Source: JAISGQ01 sp045604945
GTDB taxonomy: Bacteria > Bacillota > Clostridia > Oscillospirales > Acutalibacteraceae
Assembly: GCA_045604945.1 (NCBI GenBank)
Contig: JAZUPA010000174.1
Location: forward strand, 1 to 5,843
Reading direction: 5' to 3'
DNA: 5,843 nt
Positions within the stretch are counted from its first letter, which is position 1, and each line of letters starts with the position of its first letter. Below are positions 1-5,843 of the stretch, piece by piece. The notes under the pieces were generated by a model. That model worked only from the letters and a program-made list of their open reading frames with translations. It was not told where the DNA came from and searched no databases. Made by a program: the position numbers and the translations under genes.

Positions 1-1
1 A

Positions 2-1186
2 GATGTCCACATGGTTGCAAAGGACATCATGCGTTTCCATGCTATCATCTGGCCTGCTATCCTTATGGCTCTTGACCTTCCTCTGCCCAAGCATCTGGCT
101 GTTCACGGCTGGATTACCTTCAACGGTCAGAAGATGAGCAAATCCAAGGGCAATGTTGTTGACCCCTTCGTACTTGGTGAGCGCTACGGCGCTGATGCTA
201 TCCGCTATCACATCATGCGTGAGATGGCTCTCGGTGCAGACAGTTCCTTCTCCAACGAAGTCATGATAAACCGCATCAACTCCGACCTCGCAAACGGTCT
301 CGGAAACCTCGTTTCCCGTACTGTTGCGATGGTTGTCAAGTACTTCGGCGGCAAGCTCCCCACTGACAGGGCTGCAGGCGAATTTGACGATGATTTCATC
401 GCTGAGATGACTGCTCTGCGTGCAAATGTTGATAACTTTGTTGAGGAAACTCAGCTTTCCAATGCTCTGGCTGAAATCTTCAAGCTGGTTTCCAGAGCAA
501 ACAAGTACATCGACGAGACTATGCCCTGGGTACTTGCAAAGGATGAGGCAAATAAGCCCCGACTTGCAACAGTTCTCTATAACCTCCTTGAGGGCATCAG
601 AATCGCTTCCTCTCTCCTCTGCCCCTTCATGCCCACAACCATGCCTATGGTTTTCGAGCAGATCGGTGCATCTGAGAGCGATGTTTCCTATGAGAATGCC
701 GAGAAGTACGGCGTTCTTCCCCTCGATGTCGAAGTCAAGAAGGGCGATATCATCTTCATGCGAATAGATATCGACAAGGAAATTGAAGAACTCAACGCAA
801 TGATAAAGAACAACGAGCCCACCGAAGAAGAGCTCAAGGCAGCTGAGCTTGCAGGCATTGCAAAGATCGGTATTGACGATTTTGCTGCAGTAGATCTGAG
901 AATTGCAAAGATCGAGACCTGTGAGCCCGTCAAGAAGGCTAAGAAGCTTCTCAAGCTCACCCTCAACGACGGCACAGGCAATCCCAGAACTGTTGTCAGC
1001 GGTATTGCACAGTGGTACAAGCCCGAAGACCTCATCGGTCATTCCGTTGTTATCGTTGCAAACCTCAAGCCCGCTAAGCTCTGCGGTGTTGAGAGCAACG
1101 GCATGATCCTCTGCGCTGATGTTGCCGAGGACGATGTAAGAGTAATTTTTGTTGACGGCATGAAGCCCGGTTCAAAGGAAAGGTAA
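2..1186 (+). CDS. metG: Methionine--tRNA ligase, C-terminal 394 residues (5' end outside window)
   Basis: Charges tRNA-Met with methionine in the cytoplasm (class I synthetase). The reading frame is open from base 2, and the codons before the first ATG (base 11) read DVH, matching the family's DVH-x-x-x-KDI-x-RFH block, so that ATG is internal and the gene enters from upstream. Visible landmarks, counting base 2 as residue 1: the catalytic KMSKS loop at residues 44-48 (bases 131-145); the alpha-helical anticodon-binding domain after it, with NKYIDET-x-PW (the Trp at residue 176); and a fused C-terminal OB-fold tRNA-binding domain (EMAPII/Trbp111 type) from about residue 291 to the end, with the VVSGIA, NLKPAKL and GMIL blocks. 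This matches Bacillus/Clostridium-type MetG of about 650 residues, so roughly 250-270 N-terminal residues, including the HIGH motif, are missing only because the window starts here. The Gly usual before KDI is Ala here, a mild change. The stop overlaps the tatD start by one base. Confidence 0.97.
   Translation, partial: DVHMVAKDIMRFHAIIWPAILMALDLPLPKHLAVHGWITFNGQKMSKSKGNVVDPFVLGERYGADAIRYHIMREMALGADSSFSNEVMINRINSDLANGLGNLVSRTVAMVVKYFGGKLPTDRAAGEFDDDFIAEMTALRANVDNFVEETQLSNALAEIFKLVSRANKYIDETMPWVLAKDEANKPRLATVLYNLLEGIRIASSLLCPFMPTTMPMVFEQIGASESDVSYENAEKYGVLPLDVEVKKGDIIFMRIDIDKEIEELNAMIKNNEPTEEELKAAELAGIAKIGIDDFAAVDLRIAKIETCEPVKKAKKLLKLTLNDGTGNPRTVVSGIAQWYKPEDLIGHSVVIVANLKPAKLCGVESNGMILCADVAEDDVRVIFVDGMKPGSKER
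1174..1179 (+). promoter_or_regulatory. Ribosome-binding site for tatD, inside the metG 3' end
   Basis: AAAGGA lies 6 bases before the ATG at 1186, within the last codons of metG. With the TAATG stop/start overlap it supports the chosen tatD start and suggests translational coupling to metG. Confidence 0.7.
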
Positions 1187-1953
1187 TGAATTTGAGAATT
1201 TTTGACAGTCACGCTCACTACGACAGTGAGAGATATGCCGAAGATCGAGATAGTGTTTTGTCGCAGATGCCGGAAAACGGCATCTGCGCAATTCTTAATT
1301 GCGCTTCCGATGTAGAGTCGGCAAAAATGAGTATAGAGCTTTCGGAAAAATATCCCTTTATTTATGCCGCTGTGGGTGTTCATCCCCATGAGGCGGAGGA
1401 TGTTTCTGATGATTATTTAAGTGTCCTTCGTGAGCTTGCAAGGCACGAAAAAGTTGTCGCCATCGGTGAAATGGGTCTTGATTATCACTATGATTTTTCT
1501 CCCAGAGAGGATCAGCGAAGAGTTCTCTGTGAGCAGATAGAGCTTGCAAAGGAGCTCGATCTGCCTGTTGTACTCCATGACAGAGAAGCCCATGGTGATA
1601 TGTATGAGATACTCGAAAAGTATGCTCCCATAAAGGGCGTCATGCACTGTTTTTCAGGCAGTGTTGAGCTTATGAAGCAGTCCGTCAAACTGGGACTTTA
1701 TATCGGTCTCGGCGGTGCTGTAACGTTTAAAAATGCTAGAGTTCCCGTGGAGGTTGCTGAAGCTGTTCCTCTTGACAGACTTCTGCTTGAAACTGACGCA
1801 CCCTACATGACCCCTGTCCCCTACAGAAGCAAGCGAAATGATTCAAAATATATCGAGCTGGTGGCCGAAAAGATAGCCGAGGTTCGCGGCATCTCTGCAG
1901 AGGAAGTTCTGCACGCTGCCGAGGAGAACGCCAGACGTTTGTTTGATTTATGA
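1186..1953 (+). CDS. tatD: TatD-family metal-dependent hydrolase (putative 3'-5' exonuclease/DNase)
   Basis: Cytoplasmic amidohydrolase-fold (TIM-barrel) nuclease; characterised relatives use divalent metals to trim DNA or RNA from the 3' end. The 255-residue length is the family norm and the full set of metal and active-site motifs is present in order: DSHAH (residues 7-11, H9 and H11), GVHPH (64-68), GEMGLDYH with the bridging E95, VLHDRE with H131, HCFSG with H154, and ETDAP with D204. No signal peptide or membrane segment is seen. Its position directly after metG repeats the B. subtilis metS-yabD arrangement, which strengthens the call. The stop TGA overlaps the next gene's ATG by four bases (ATGA). 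The first 120 bases carry unusually strong inverted repeats (listed separately). All six Phe codons are TTT, while metG prefers TTC. The exact substrate, DNA or RNA, cannot be told from sequence. Confidence 0.95.
   Translation: MNLRIFDSHAHYDSERYAEDRDSVLSQMPENGICAILNCASDVESAKMSIELSEKYPFIYAAVGVHPHEAEDVSDDYLSVLRELARHEKVVAIGEMGLDYHYDFSPREDQRRVLCEQIELAKELDLPVVLHDREAHGDMYEILEKYAPIKGVMHCFSGSVELMKQSVKLGLYIGLGGAVTFKNARVPVEVAEAVPLDRLLLETDAPYMTPVPYRSKRNDSKYIELVAEKIAEVRGISAEEVLHAAEENARRLFDL
1262..1288 (+). repeat. Perfect 11-bp inverted repeat with GAAAA loop, inside tatD
   Basis: The left arm CGCAGATGCCG (1262-1272) and the right arm CGGCATCTGCG (1278-1288) are exact reverse complements around the five-base loop GAAAA. 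In the mRNA this would be a stable GC-rich stem-loop about 75 bases into tatD, covering codons for the segment around MPENGICA. No run of T follows, so it does not look like an intrinsic terminator. Whether it acts in RNA or DNA, or is chance, cannot be decided here. Confidence 0.8.
1286..1304 (+). repeat. Perfect 8-bp inverted repeat with CTT loop, overlapping the previous hairpin
   Basis: GCGCAATT (1286-1293) and AATTGCGC (1297-1304) are exact reverse complements around the loop CTT. The left arm shares its first three bases (1286-1288) with the right arm of the preceding 11-bp stem, so the two full stems compete for these bases. No T tract follows. Confidence 0.7.
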
Positions 1954-2819
1954 GAGATTTTATATCAAAAGAGCCAATAAACAAAGGCTGGTCAGGTGAT
2001 AAGAAATACAAAGTTGAAGACAGGGACGGAAATGTTTTTCTTCTGAGAATTTCTCCCATTGAACGGCTTGAATTCTGTCGTGCCGTTTTTGAACAGATGA
2101 AGAAGATCGAGGCTTTCGGTATCCCTATGTGTCGACCTGTTGAGCTGGGTGTCTGTGATGAGGGCGTTTATATGCTGCAGAGCTTTATAAACGGCAGGGA
2201 TGCAGAGGATGTCATTCCCACTCTCCCAGAGAAAAAGCAGTATGCCTTCGGCTTTGAGGCAGGTGCCATTCTCAAAAAAATCCACACTGTACCTGCTCCT
2301 GATAACATTCCCGATTGGAGTGTACGTTACGGTTCAAAAATCGACCGTAAGCTCAAAGTATATGAGGAATGTTCTCTTAAATACGATAACGGACAACTTT
2401 TTATTGATTTCATAAACGTAAACAGACACCATATAAATGGACGTCCCCAATGCTGCCAGCACGGCGATTACCACATCGGCAACATGATGATCGGAGATAA
2501 TAATCTTTACATCATTGACTTTGACCGCTTTGACTTCGGCGATCCGTGGGAGGAATTCAACCGCATAGTCTGGTGTATTCAGCTCTCACCTTCATTTGCA
2601 TCAGGTATGGTTGACGGTTATTTCGAAGGCAACGTTCCTGATGATTTCTGGCGATTGCTTGCACTGTATATTTCGGTAAATACATTAGGCTCTCTGTCCT
2701 GGGCAATCCCCTTCGGAGATGCCGAAATCAACACCATGCGCAATCAGGCAGCCGAGGTTCTCAGCTGGTATGACAATATGACACGCATTGTTCCAAAATG
2801 GTATAAGGAGGAACTTTAA
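1950..2819 (+). CDS. APH/choline-kinase-fold phosphotransferase, substrate unknown
   Basis: Probable ATP-dependent small-molecule kinase of the aminoglycoside phosphotransferase (APH) superfamily, 289 residues, cytoplasmic with no signal peptide. The N-lobe shows a nucleotide-loop-like NKGWSGDKKYKV (residues 11-22) and LLRIS (31-35), where R33 occupies the approximate place of the usual ATP-contacting Lys; Arg there appears common in this Firmicute subgroup (from memory). The C-lobe has the catalytic loop HGDYHIGN (171-178, with catalytic D173 and N178) and the metal-binding IIDFD (188-192, D190), followed by FGDPWEEF. Catalytic residues look intact. The start is fixed by the ATGA overlap with tatD; no good ribosome-binding site lies 5-10 bases upstream (nearest GAGGAG at 1921-1926), so reinitiation after tatD is likely. 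APH-fold proteins phosphorylate antibiotics, choline, homoserine, methylthioribose, fructosamines and others; nothing here picks a substrate, and housekeeping neighbours argue against calling it a resistance gene. Confidence 0.85.
   Translation: MRDFISKEPINKGWSGDKKYKVEDRDGNVFLLRISPIERLEFCRAVFEQMKKIEAFGIPMCRPVELGVCDEGVYMLQSFINGRDAEDVIPTLPEKKQYAFGFEAGAILKKIHTVPAPDNIPDWSVRYGSKIDRKLKVYEECSLKYDNGQLFIDFINVNRHHINGRPQCCQHGDYHIGNMMIGDNNLYIIDFDRFDFGDPWEEFNRIVWCIQLSPSFASGMVDGYFEGNVPDDFWRLLALYISVNTLGSLSWAIPFGDAEINTMRNQAAEVLSWYDNMTRIVPKWYKEEL
2805..2811 (+). promoter_or_regulatory. Strong ribosome-binding site for the M32 carboxypeptidase
   Basis: AAGGAGG lies 8 bases before the ATG at 2820 and inside the last codons of the phosphotransferase gene. 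It is close to the full anti-Shine-Dalgarno complement, fixes the start of the downstream gene, and contrasts with the absence of such a site for the phosphotransferase. Confidence 0.85.
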
Positions 2820-4319
2820 ATGACAGTAAAAGAAGCATTTGAAAAATTCAGAGAAATCCAGTTCAAAATTCACGCTCTCAACCATGCAATGGGCGTTATG
2901 AGTTACGATGCCTCAACGGGCGCTCCTGTTGCCGGTGCTGAAAACCGCGGTAGAACCATGGCGTATCTTTCAGGTCTTTCCTATGACCTTGCAGGCGAAG
3001 AAAGCATATCTATTGCCCGTTTTCTTCTTGAGCACAAGGATGAGCTCTCCGAGCGTGAAGTCCGCGAGGTCTCCGAATTCATGAAGAATATAGATTACAT
3101 TTCCAGTATCCCCAAAAACGAATATCAGGAATATGTAATGCTTATCAACGAATCTGACAATGTCTGGAAAAAGGCAAAGGAAGAACACGACTTTGATTCC
3201 TTCTGCCCCTATCTTCAGAAAATATTCGATACTAACCGCCGCTTTGCTCAGTATTACAAGCCCGATGAGGACCCTTACGATGTAATGCTCGGCATGTATG
3301 AGCACGGCATGAACACAGAAGTTGTTGACAGATTCTTCAATGCACTTCGCGAGAAGCTTGTTCCCGTTATCAGAGCTATAGGTGAAAAGCAGCAGTTTGA
3401 TTTCCCCTTCATGCACGAAAGCTATCCCGTTGACAAGCAGCGCGAGCTTTCAGATTATCTCATGAAGGTTATGGCTATTGACCGTGACCGCTGCGCTATC
3501 GGAGAAACCGAGCATCCCTTTACAACCAACTTCTGCCCTGATGATGTGCGAATCACCACTCACTATCACGATGATTTTACCAGCTCCATGTACTCAGTCA
3601 TTCACGAGGGCGGTCACGCACTCTATGAGCTTGGTATAAGCAATGATTTTACTGCAACCTCTCTTGCAGGTGGCGTTTCAATGGGTATTCACGAAAGTCA
3701 GTCCAGACTTTTTGAGAATATCATCGGTCGAAGCGAAGCTTTCTGCAGCCTTATTTTTCCCGAAATTCAGCGTCTGTTCCCTGAACAGATGAAGGGCGCA
3801 ACAGCTCACGATTTCTTCCTTGCAAGCAACAGAAGCGAGCCTTCACTTATAAGAACGGAAGCCGACGAGCTCACTTACTCCTTACATATTATGGTTCGTT
3901 ATGAGCTTGAAAAGCAGATGATCGCAGGCGAGATTACCGCTAAGGATCTTCCCTCTGCATGGAATGCAAAATACAAGGAATATCTTGGCGTGGATGTTCC
4001 CGATGATGCAAGAGGCGTTCTTCAGGACACCCACTGGGGCGGCGGCATGATAGGTTACTTCCCCTCCTATGCTCTGGGCTCTGCTTACAGCGCTCAGATT
4101 GTTGCAAAAATGCGTGAGGATCTTGATATCGACGCTGAAATCGCATCGGGCAGTCTTAAGAACATCAACGCATGGCTCACCGAACATATCTATCAGTACG
4201 GCGGACTTTATGAGCCTGCTGTACTTCTCGAGAAGTGCGTTGGCGCACCTTTTGACCCCAATTTCTATGTGGATTACCTGACTGAGAAGTATAAGACTAT
4301 ATACGGACTTGAAATCTGA
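2820..4319 (+). CDS. M32-family metallocarboxypeptidase (carboxypeptidase Taq type)
   Basis: Zinc (or cobalt) dependent carboxypeptidase that removes C-terminal residues from peptides, probably in cytoplasmic peptide turnover. The 499-residue length is typical of the family and no signal peptide is visible. All diagnostic M32 motifs occur in order: HPF (residues 232-234), DVRIT (242-246), the zinc motif HEGGH (262-266; ligands H262 and H266, general base E263), HESQ (291-294, third ligand E292), IRTEAD (344-349), and GVLQDTHW (399-406) followed by GYFPSYALG. The N-terminal 200 residues are the usual helical part that narrows the substrate groove. The start follows the phosphotransferase stop with no spacer and has its own strong ribosome-binding site. 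Nothing is truncated or missing. Specificity among peptides cannot be read from the sequence; M32 enzymes have broad specificity, often poor with Pro. Confidence 0.96.
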   Translation: MTVKEAFEKFREIQFKIHALNHAMGVMSYDASTGAPVAGAENRGRTMAYLSGLSYDLAGEESISIARFLLEHKDELSEREVREVSEFMKNIDYISSIPKNEYQEYVMLINESDNVWKKAKEEHDFDSFCPYLQKIFDTNRRFAQYYKPDEDPYDVMLGMYEHGMNTEVVDRFFNALREKLVPVIRAIGEKQQFDFPFMHESYPVDKQRELSDYLMKVMAIDRDRCAIGETEHPFTTNFCPDDVRITTHYHDDFTSSMYSVIHEGGHALYELGISNDFTATSLAGGVSMGIHESQSRLFENIIGRSEAFCSLIFPEIQRLFPEQMKGATAHDFFLASNRSEPSLIRTEADELTYSLHIMVRYELEKQMIAGEITAKDLPSAWNAKYKEYLGVDVPDDARGVLQDTHWGGGMIGYFPSYALGSAYSAQIVAKMREDLDIDAEIASGSLKNINAWLTEHIYQYGGLYEPAVLLEKCVGAPFDPNFYVDYLTEKYKTIYGLEI

Positions 4320-4325
4320 GAGGGA
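4320..4325 (+). promoter_or_regulatory. Ribosome-binding site for rph
   Basis: GAGGGA sits directly after the carboxypeptidase stop, 6 bases before the ATG at 4332. It supports this ATG, which also begins with the conserved RPDGR of RNase PH. Confidence 0.7.
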
Positions 4326-4331
4326 AATAAT

Positions 4332-5036
4332 ATGAGACCTGACGGAAGAAAAAACAACGAACTTCGTAAAATTGAGATAATTCCCAATTTCACAAACACC
4401 ACAGGCGGCTCTGTGCTCATCAACTGGGGCAATACAAGAGTAATCTGCACCGCTTTGCTTGAGCCCGGCACCATGCCATTCCTGAAGGACACAGGCAAGG
4501 GCTGGCTGACTGCTGAATACGCCATGCTTCCTGCCTCTACCCCCACCCGTAAGCGCCGCGAGACAAGCAAGCCCGACGGCAGAAGCACCGAGATAAAGCG
4601 TCTTATAGGCAGAAGCCTTCGCAACGCTGTTGATTTTGAGACTCTCGGCGAAAACACTATCTGGATCGACTGCGATGTTATTCAGGCTGACGGCGGCACA
4701 CGCACGGCATCCATCACAGGTGCTTATGTTGCATTGAAGCTAGGTATCAAAAAATGGCTTCAGCAGGGGCTTATCGAAAAGGACCCCATTGTTCATCAGA
4801 TTGCGGCTGTTTCAGTTGGTATCTCAAATAATACTCCTATTGCCGATCTTTGCTATGTTGAAGATTCTGCTGCTGAAGTGGATATGAATCTTATCATGAA
4901 TGAAGCAGGTGAATTCATCGAGGTTCAGGGTACGGGCGAAGAGCGTTCCTTTACCCACGCAGAGCTTAATGAACTGCTTGAACTTGGCGAAAATGCAATA
5001 AGAGAGCTTATGGAAATACAGAATAGCGTGCTGTAA
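4332..5036 (+). CDS. rph: Ribonuclease PH
   Basis: Phosphate-dependent 3'-5' exoribonuclease that trims the 3' ends of tRNA precursors and other RNAs, releasing nucleoside diphosphates; works as a hexameric ring in the cytoplasm. The 234 residues cover the whole family length (about 240). Visible signatures: RPDGR at residues 2-6; GNTRVICTA (33-41); GWLTAEYAMLP (57-67); GRSTEIKRLIGRSLR (83-97), where R84 corresponds to the phosphate-site Arg86 of B. subtilis; DCDVIQADGGTRTASITGA (113-131), with the phosphate-binding G122-T123-R124; and DSAAEVDMN (178-186) with the metal-binding Asp pair D178 and D184; then EVQGTGE. All catalytic positions are intact. It starts 12 bases after the carboxypeptidase stop. 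In many Firmicutes the next gene is the rdgB/Ham1 nucleotide pyrophosphatase; here it is a nucleoside phosphorylase-family gene instead. Confidence 0.98.
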   Translation: MRPDGRKNNELRKIEIIPNFTNTTGGSVLINWGNTRVICTALLEPGTMPFLKDTGKGWLTAEYAMLPASTPTRKRRETSKPDGRSTEIKRLIGRSLRNAVDFETLGENTIWIDCDVIQADGGTRTASITGAYVALKLGIKKWLQQGLIEKDPIVHQIAAVSVGISNNTPIADLCYVEDSAAEVDMNLIMNEAGEFIEVQGTGEERSFTHAELNELLELGENAIRELMEIQNSVL

Positions 5037-5080
5037 GTTATAAATTCATCTTTGAATATATTCAGAGGACAGATAGCACT
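5037..5080 (+). other. 44-base spacer with a 10-bp palindrome
   Basis: This AT-rich gap is the longest noncoding stretch in the window. It contains the perfect palindrome GAATATATTC (5054-5063), a TATAAA hexamer (5039-5044) that could be a -10 element but has only a poor -35 partner (AATACA at 5015-5020, 18-base spacing), and the ribosome-binding site of the next gene. There is no terminator-like hairpin plus T tract, so readthrough from rph is expected. Confidence 0.4.
5064..5069 (+). promoter_or_regulatory. Ribosome-binding site for the nucleoside phosphorylase
   Basis: AGAGGA lies 11 bases before the ATG at 5081, slightly further than ideal. No closer in-frame start codon exists, so it supports this start. 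Confidence 0.55.
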
Positions 5081-5842
5081 ATGATAATAGAACATGATTT
5101 TCCGATAATGGAATTTGACGACAATAAAACCGCAAAACTTAATCCCGTAAATTTTGTTGGTGAGAAATTTGATACGAACAAACTGATAATCACATTCTTC
5201 CCCGAGGTTATGGAGAAGCTTATCGCAGAAGAAACAATAATTCTCAACACAACAATAGGCGGTGAAAACCCTGTATATGTTTATCGCTTCACTGACTCCG
5301 ACACACTTATAACCCTCGGCTATGTGGGATGTCCTGCATGCGGAGGAAACCTCGATCTACTCAACGCTATGGGCGTTACAAAGGTAATGTTCTGCGGCGG
5401 AGGCGGAGTTCTTGACAAAAACATCGAGGTCGGTCAGATACTTGTTGTTGATGGCGCTATCCGTGATGAGGGATTTTCTTACCATTATGTTGATCCCTCA
5501 AGATACATATACACAAAACCCGAGGTTACAGACAAGATTGTCAGATATCTTGAAGAAAACTCTATATCATACATCCGCGGTCTTACATGGACAACCGATG
5601 CCATTTTCAGGGAGACCGCAGACAGAATAGAACGCAGAAAGTCAGAAGGAGCAAAGATAGTTGAAATGGAGCAGGCAGGCTGTATTGCCGTTGCCCAGTT
5701 CAGAGGCTTTGATTACGGCGCACTGATTTACGGCGGCGATGATGTCTCTCAGGATGAATGGGATCAGCGTGATTGGCGCAGCCGTCACGGAATTCGCTAT
5801 GACCTTGTCATGCTCTGCAAGAAACTGGTTGACATAATTTAA
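5081..5842 (+). CDS. Nucleoside phosphorylase family protein (PNP/UDP phosphorylase fold)
   Basis: Probably splits a nucleoside with phosphate into a free base and (deoxy)ribose-1-phosphate for salvage, in the cytoplasm. The 253 residues fit the NP-I (PNP_UDP_1) fold. Visible blocks: GYVGCPACGG (residues 80-89) at the position of the usual Gly-rich phosphate loop; CGGGGVLD (105-112) then VGQILVVDGAIRDEG; TWTTDAIFRET (169-179), the base-site strand and loop of the family; VEMEQAG (194-200), whose E195-M-E197 holds the ribose; and YGGDDVS (217-223), where D220 or D221 may be the equivalent of the Asp that acts on the base in PNPs. The stop is one base before the window end, so the gene is complete. 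The CxxC (C84, C87) is an unusual feature. Family membership is firm; whether it prefers purine nucleosides, uridine or something else is not, and a catalytically drifted homologue is possible. Closeness to rph fits an RNA turnover and salvage role. Confidence 0.87.
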   Translation: MIIEHDFPIMEFDDNKTAKLNPVNFVGEKFDTNKLIITFFPEVMEKLIAEETIILNTTIGGENPVYVYRFTDSDTLITLGYVGCPACGGNLDLLNAMGVTKVMFCGGGGVLDKNIEVGQILVVDGAIRDEGFSYHYVDPSRYIYTKPEVTDKIVRYLEENSISYIRGLTWTTDAIFRETADRIERRKSEGAKIVEMEQAGCIAVAQFRGFDYGALIYGGDDVSQDEWDQRDWRSRHGIRYDLVMLCKKLVDII

Positions 5843-5843
5843 G

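Noticed and set aside
420..767. 115-codon + strand frame within metG
   Set aside because: It is an out-of-frame reading of the well-conserved MetG anticodon-binding domain and has a low-complexity Ser-rich translation.
942..951. Palindrome AGAAGCTTCT in metG
   Set aside because: It comes from common Lys-Leu codons (AAG AAG CTT CTC), has no loop and is expected by chance.
1262..1304. Intrinsic terminator
   Set aside because: The stems are strong, but no run of T follows either, and stopping here would truncate an intact tatD and the genes behind it.
1950..2819. Antibiotic resistance gene (aminoglycoside or macrolide phosphotransferase)
   Set aside because: Only the general kinase fold motifs support it. 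There are no mobile elements or resistance neighbours, and the superfamily includes many metabolic kinases.
2970..3416. 148-codon open frame on the minus strand
   Set aside because: It lies wholly inside the clearly real M32 carboxypeptidase gene, has no recognisable motif and no ribosome-binding context, and is a mirror of the forward coding pattern.
4252..4295. Promoter for rph inside the carboxypeptidase end (TTGACC at 4252 and TATAAG at 4290)
   Set aside because: The two hexamers are 32 bases apart, far beyond workable spacing, and neither has a good partner at 16-18 bases.
4274..4657. 127-codon open frame on the minus strand across the carboxypeptidase/rph junction
   Set aside because: It overlaps conserved RNase PH coding sequence antisense and its translation is Ser/Leu/Val-rich without family features; treated as a shadow frame.

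Overview
The window holds six genes, all on the + strand and packed almost end to end: one 5'-truncated and five complete. They are (1) the 3' part of a methionyl-tRNA synthetase gene (metG), (2) a TatD-family metal-dependent nuclease, (3) an APH/choline-kinase-fold phosphotransferase of unknown substrate, (4) an M32-family metallocarboxypeptidase, (5) RNase PH (rph) and (6) a nucleoside phosphorylase-family protein. No RNA gene, mobile element, CRISPR array or convincing intrinsic terminator was found. The longest stretch without a gene is the 44-base spacer before the last gene.

The likely source is a low-to-moderate GC Firmicute of the class Clostridia, perhaps a gut Ruminococcus or Oscillospiraceae relative. 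The reasons are the Bacillus/Clostridium-type MetG with a fused C-terminal tRNA-binding domain, the metG-tatD adjacency known from B. subtilis, strong AAGGAGG-type ribosome-binding sites, and proline codons dominated by CCC/CCT. This taxonomic guess is inference from gene content and style, not from a search.

Layout. Positions 2-2819 form a tightly coupled trio: metG and tatD overlap by one base (TAATG), tatD and the phosphotransferase by four (ATGA). The carboxypeptidase begins on the very next base after the phosphotransferase stop, with its ribosome-binding site inside that gene. rph follows after 12 bases and the phosphorylase after 44. Everything is compatible with one polycistronic unit, although a weak internal promoter before the phosphorylase cannot be excluded.

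Functionally this is mainly housekeeping: tRNA charging, nucleic-acid 3'-end trimming (TatD, RNase PH), peptide turnover (M32) and nucleoside phosphorolysis. I did not find a clear undescribed system. The points most worth a second look are a perfect 11-bp stem-loop with a GAAAA loop inside the start of tatD, overlapped by a second perfect 8-bp stem-loop; the orphan APH-fold kinase that sits where rnmV/ksgA would be expected and lacks its own ribosome-binding site; and a Cys-Pro-Ala-Cys variant of the phosphate-loop region in the nucleoside phosphorylase.
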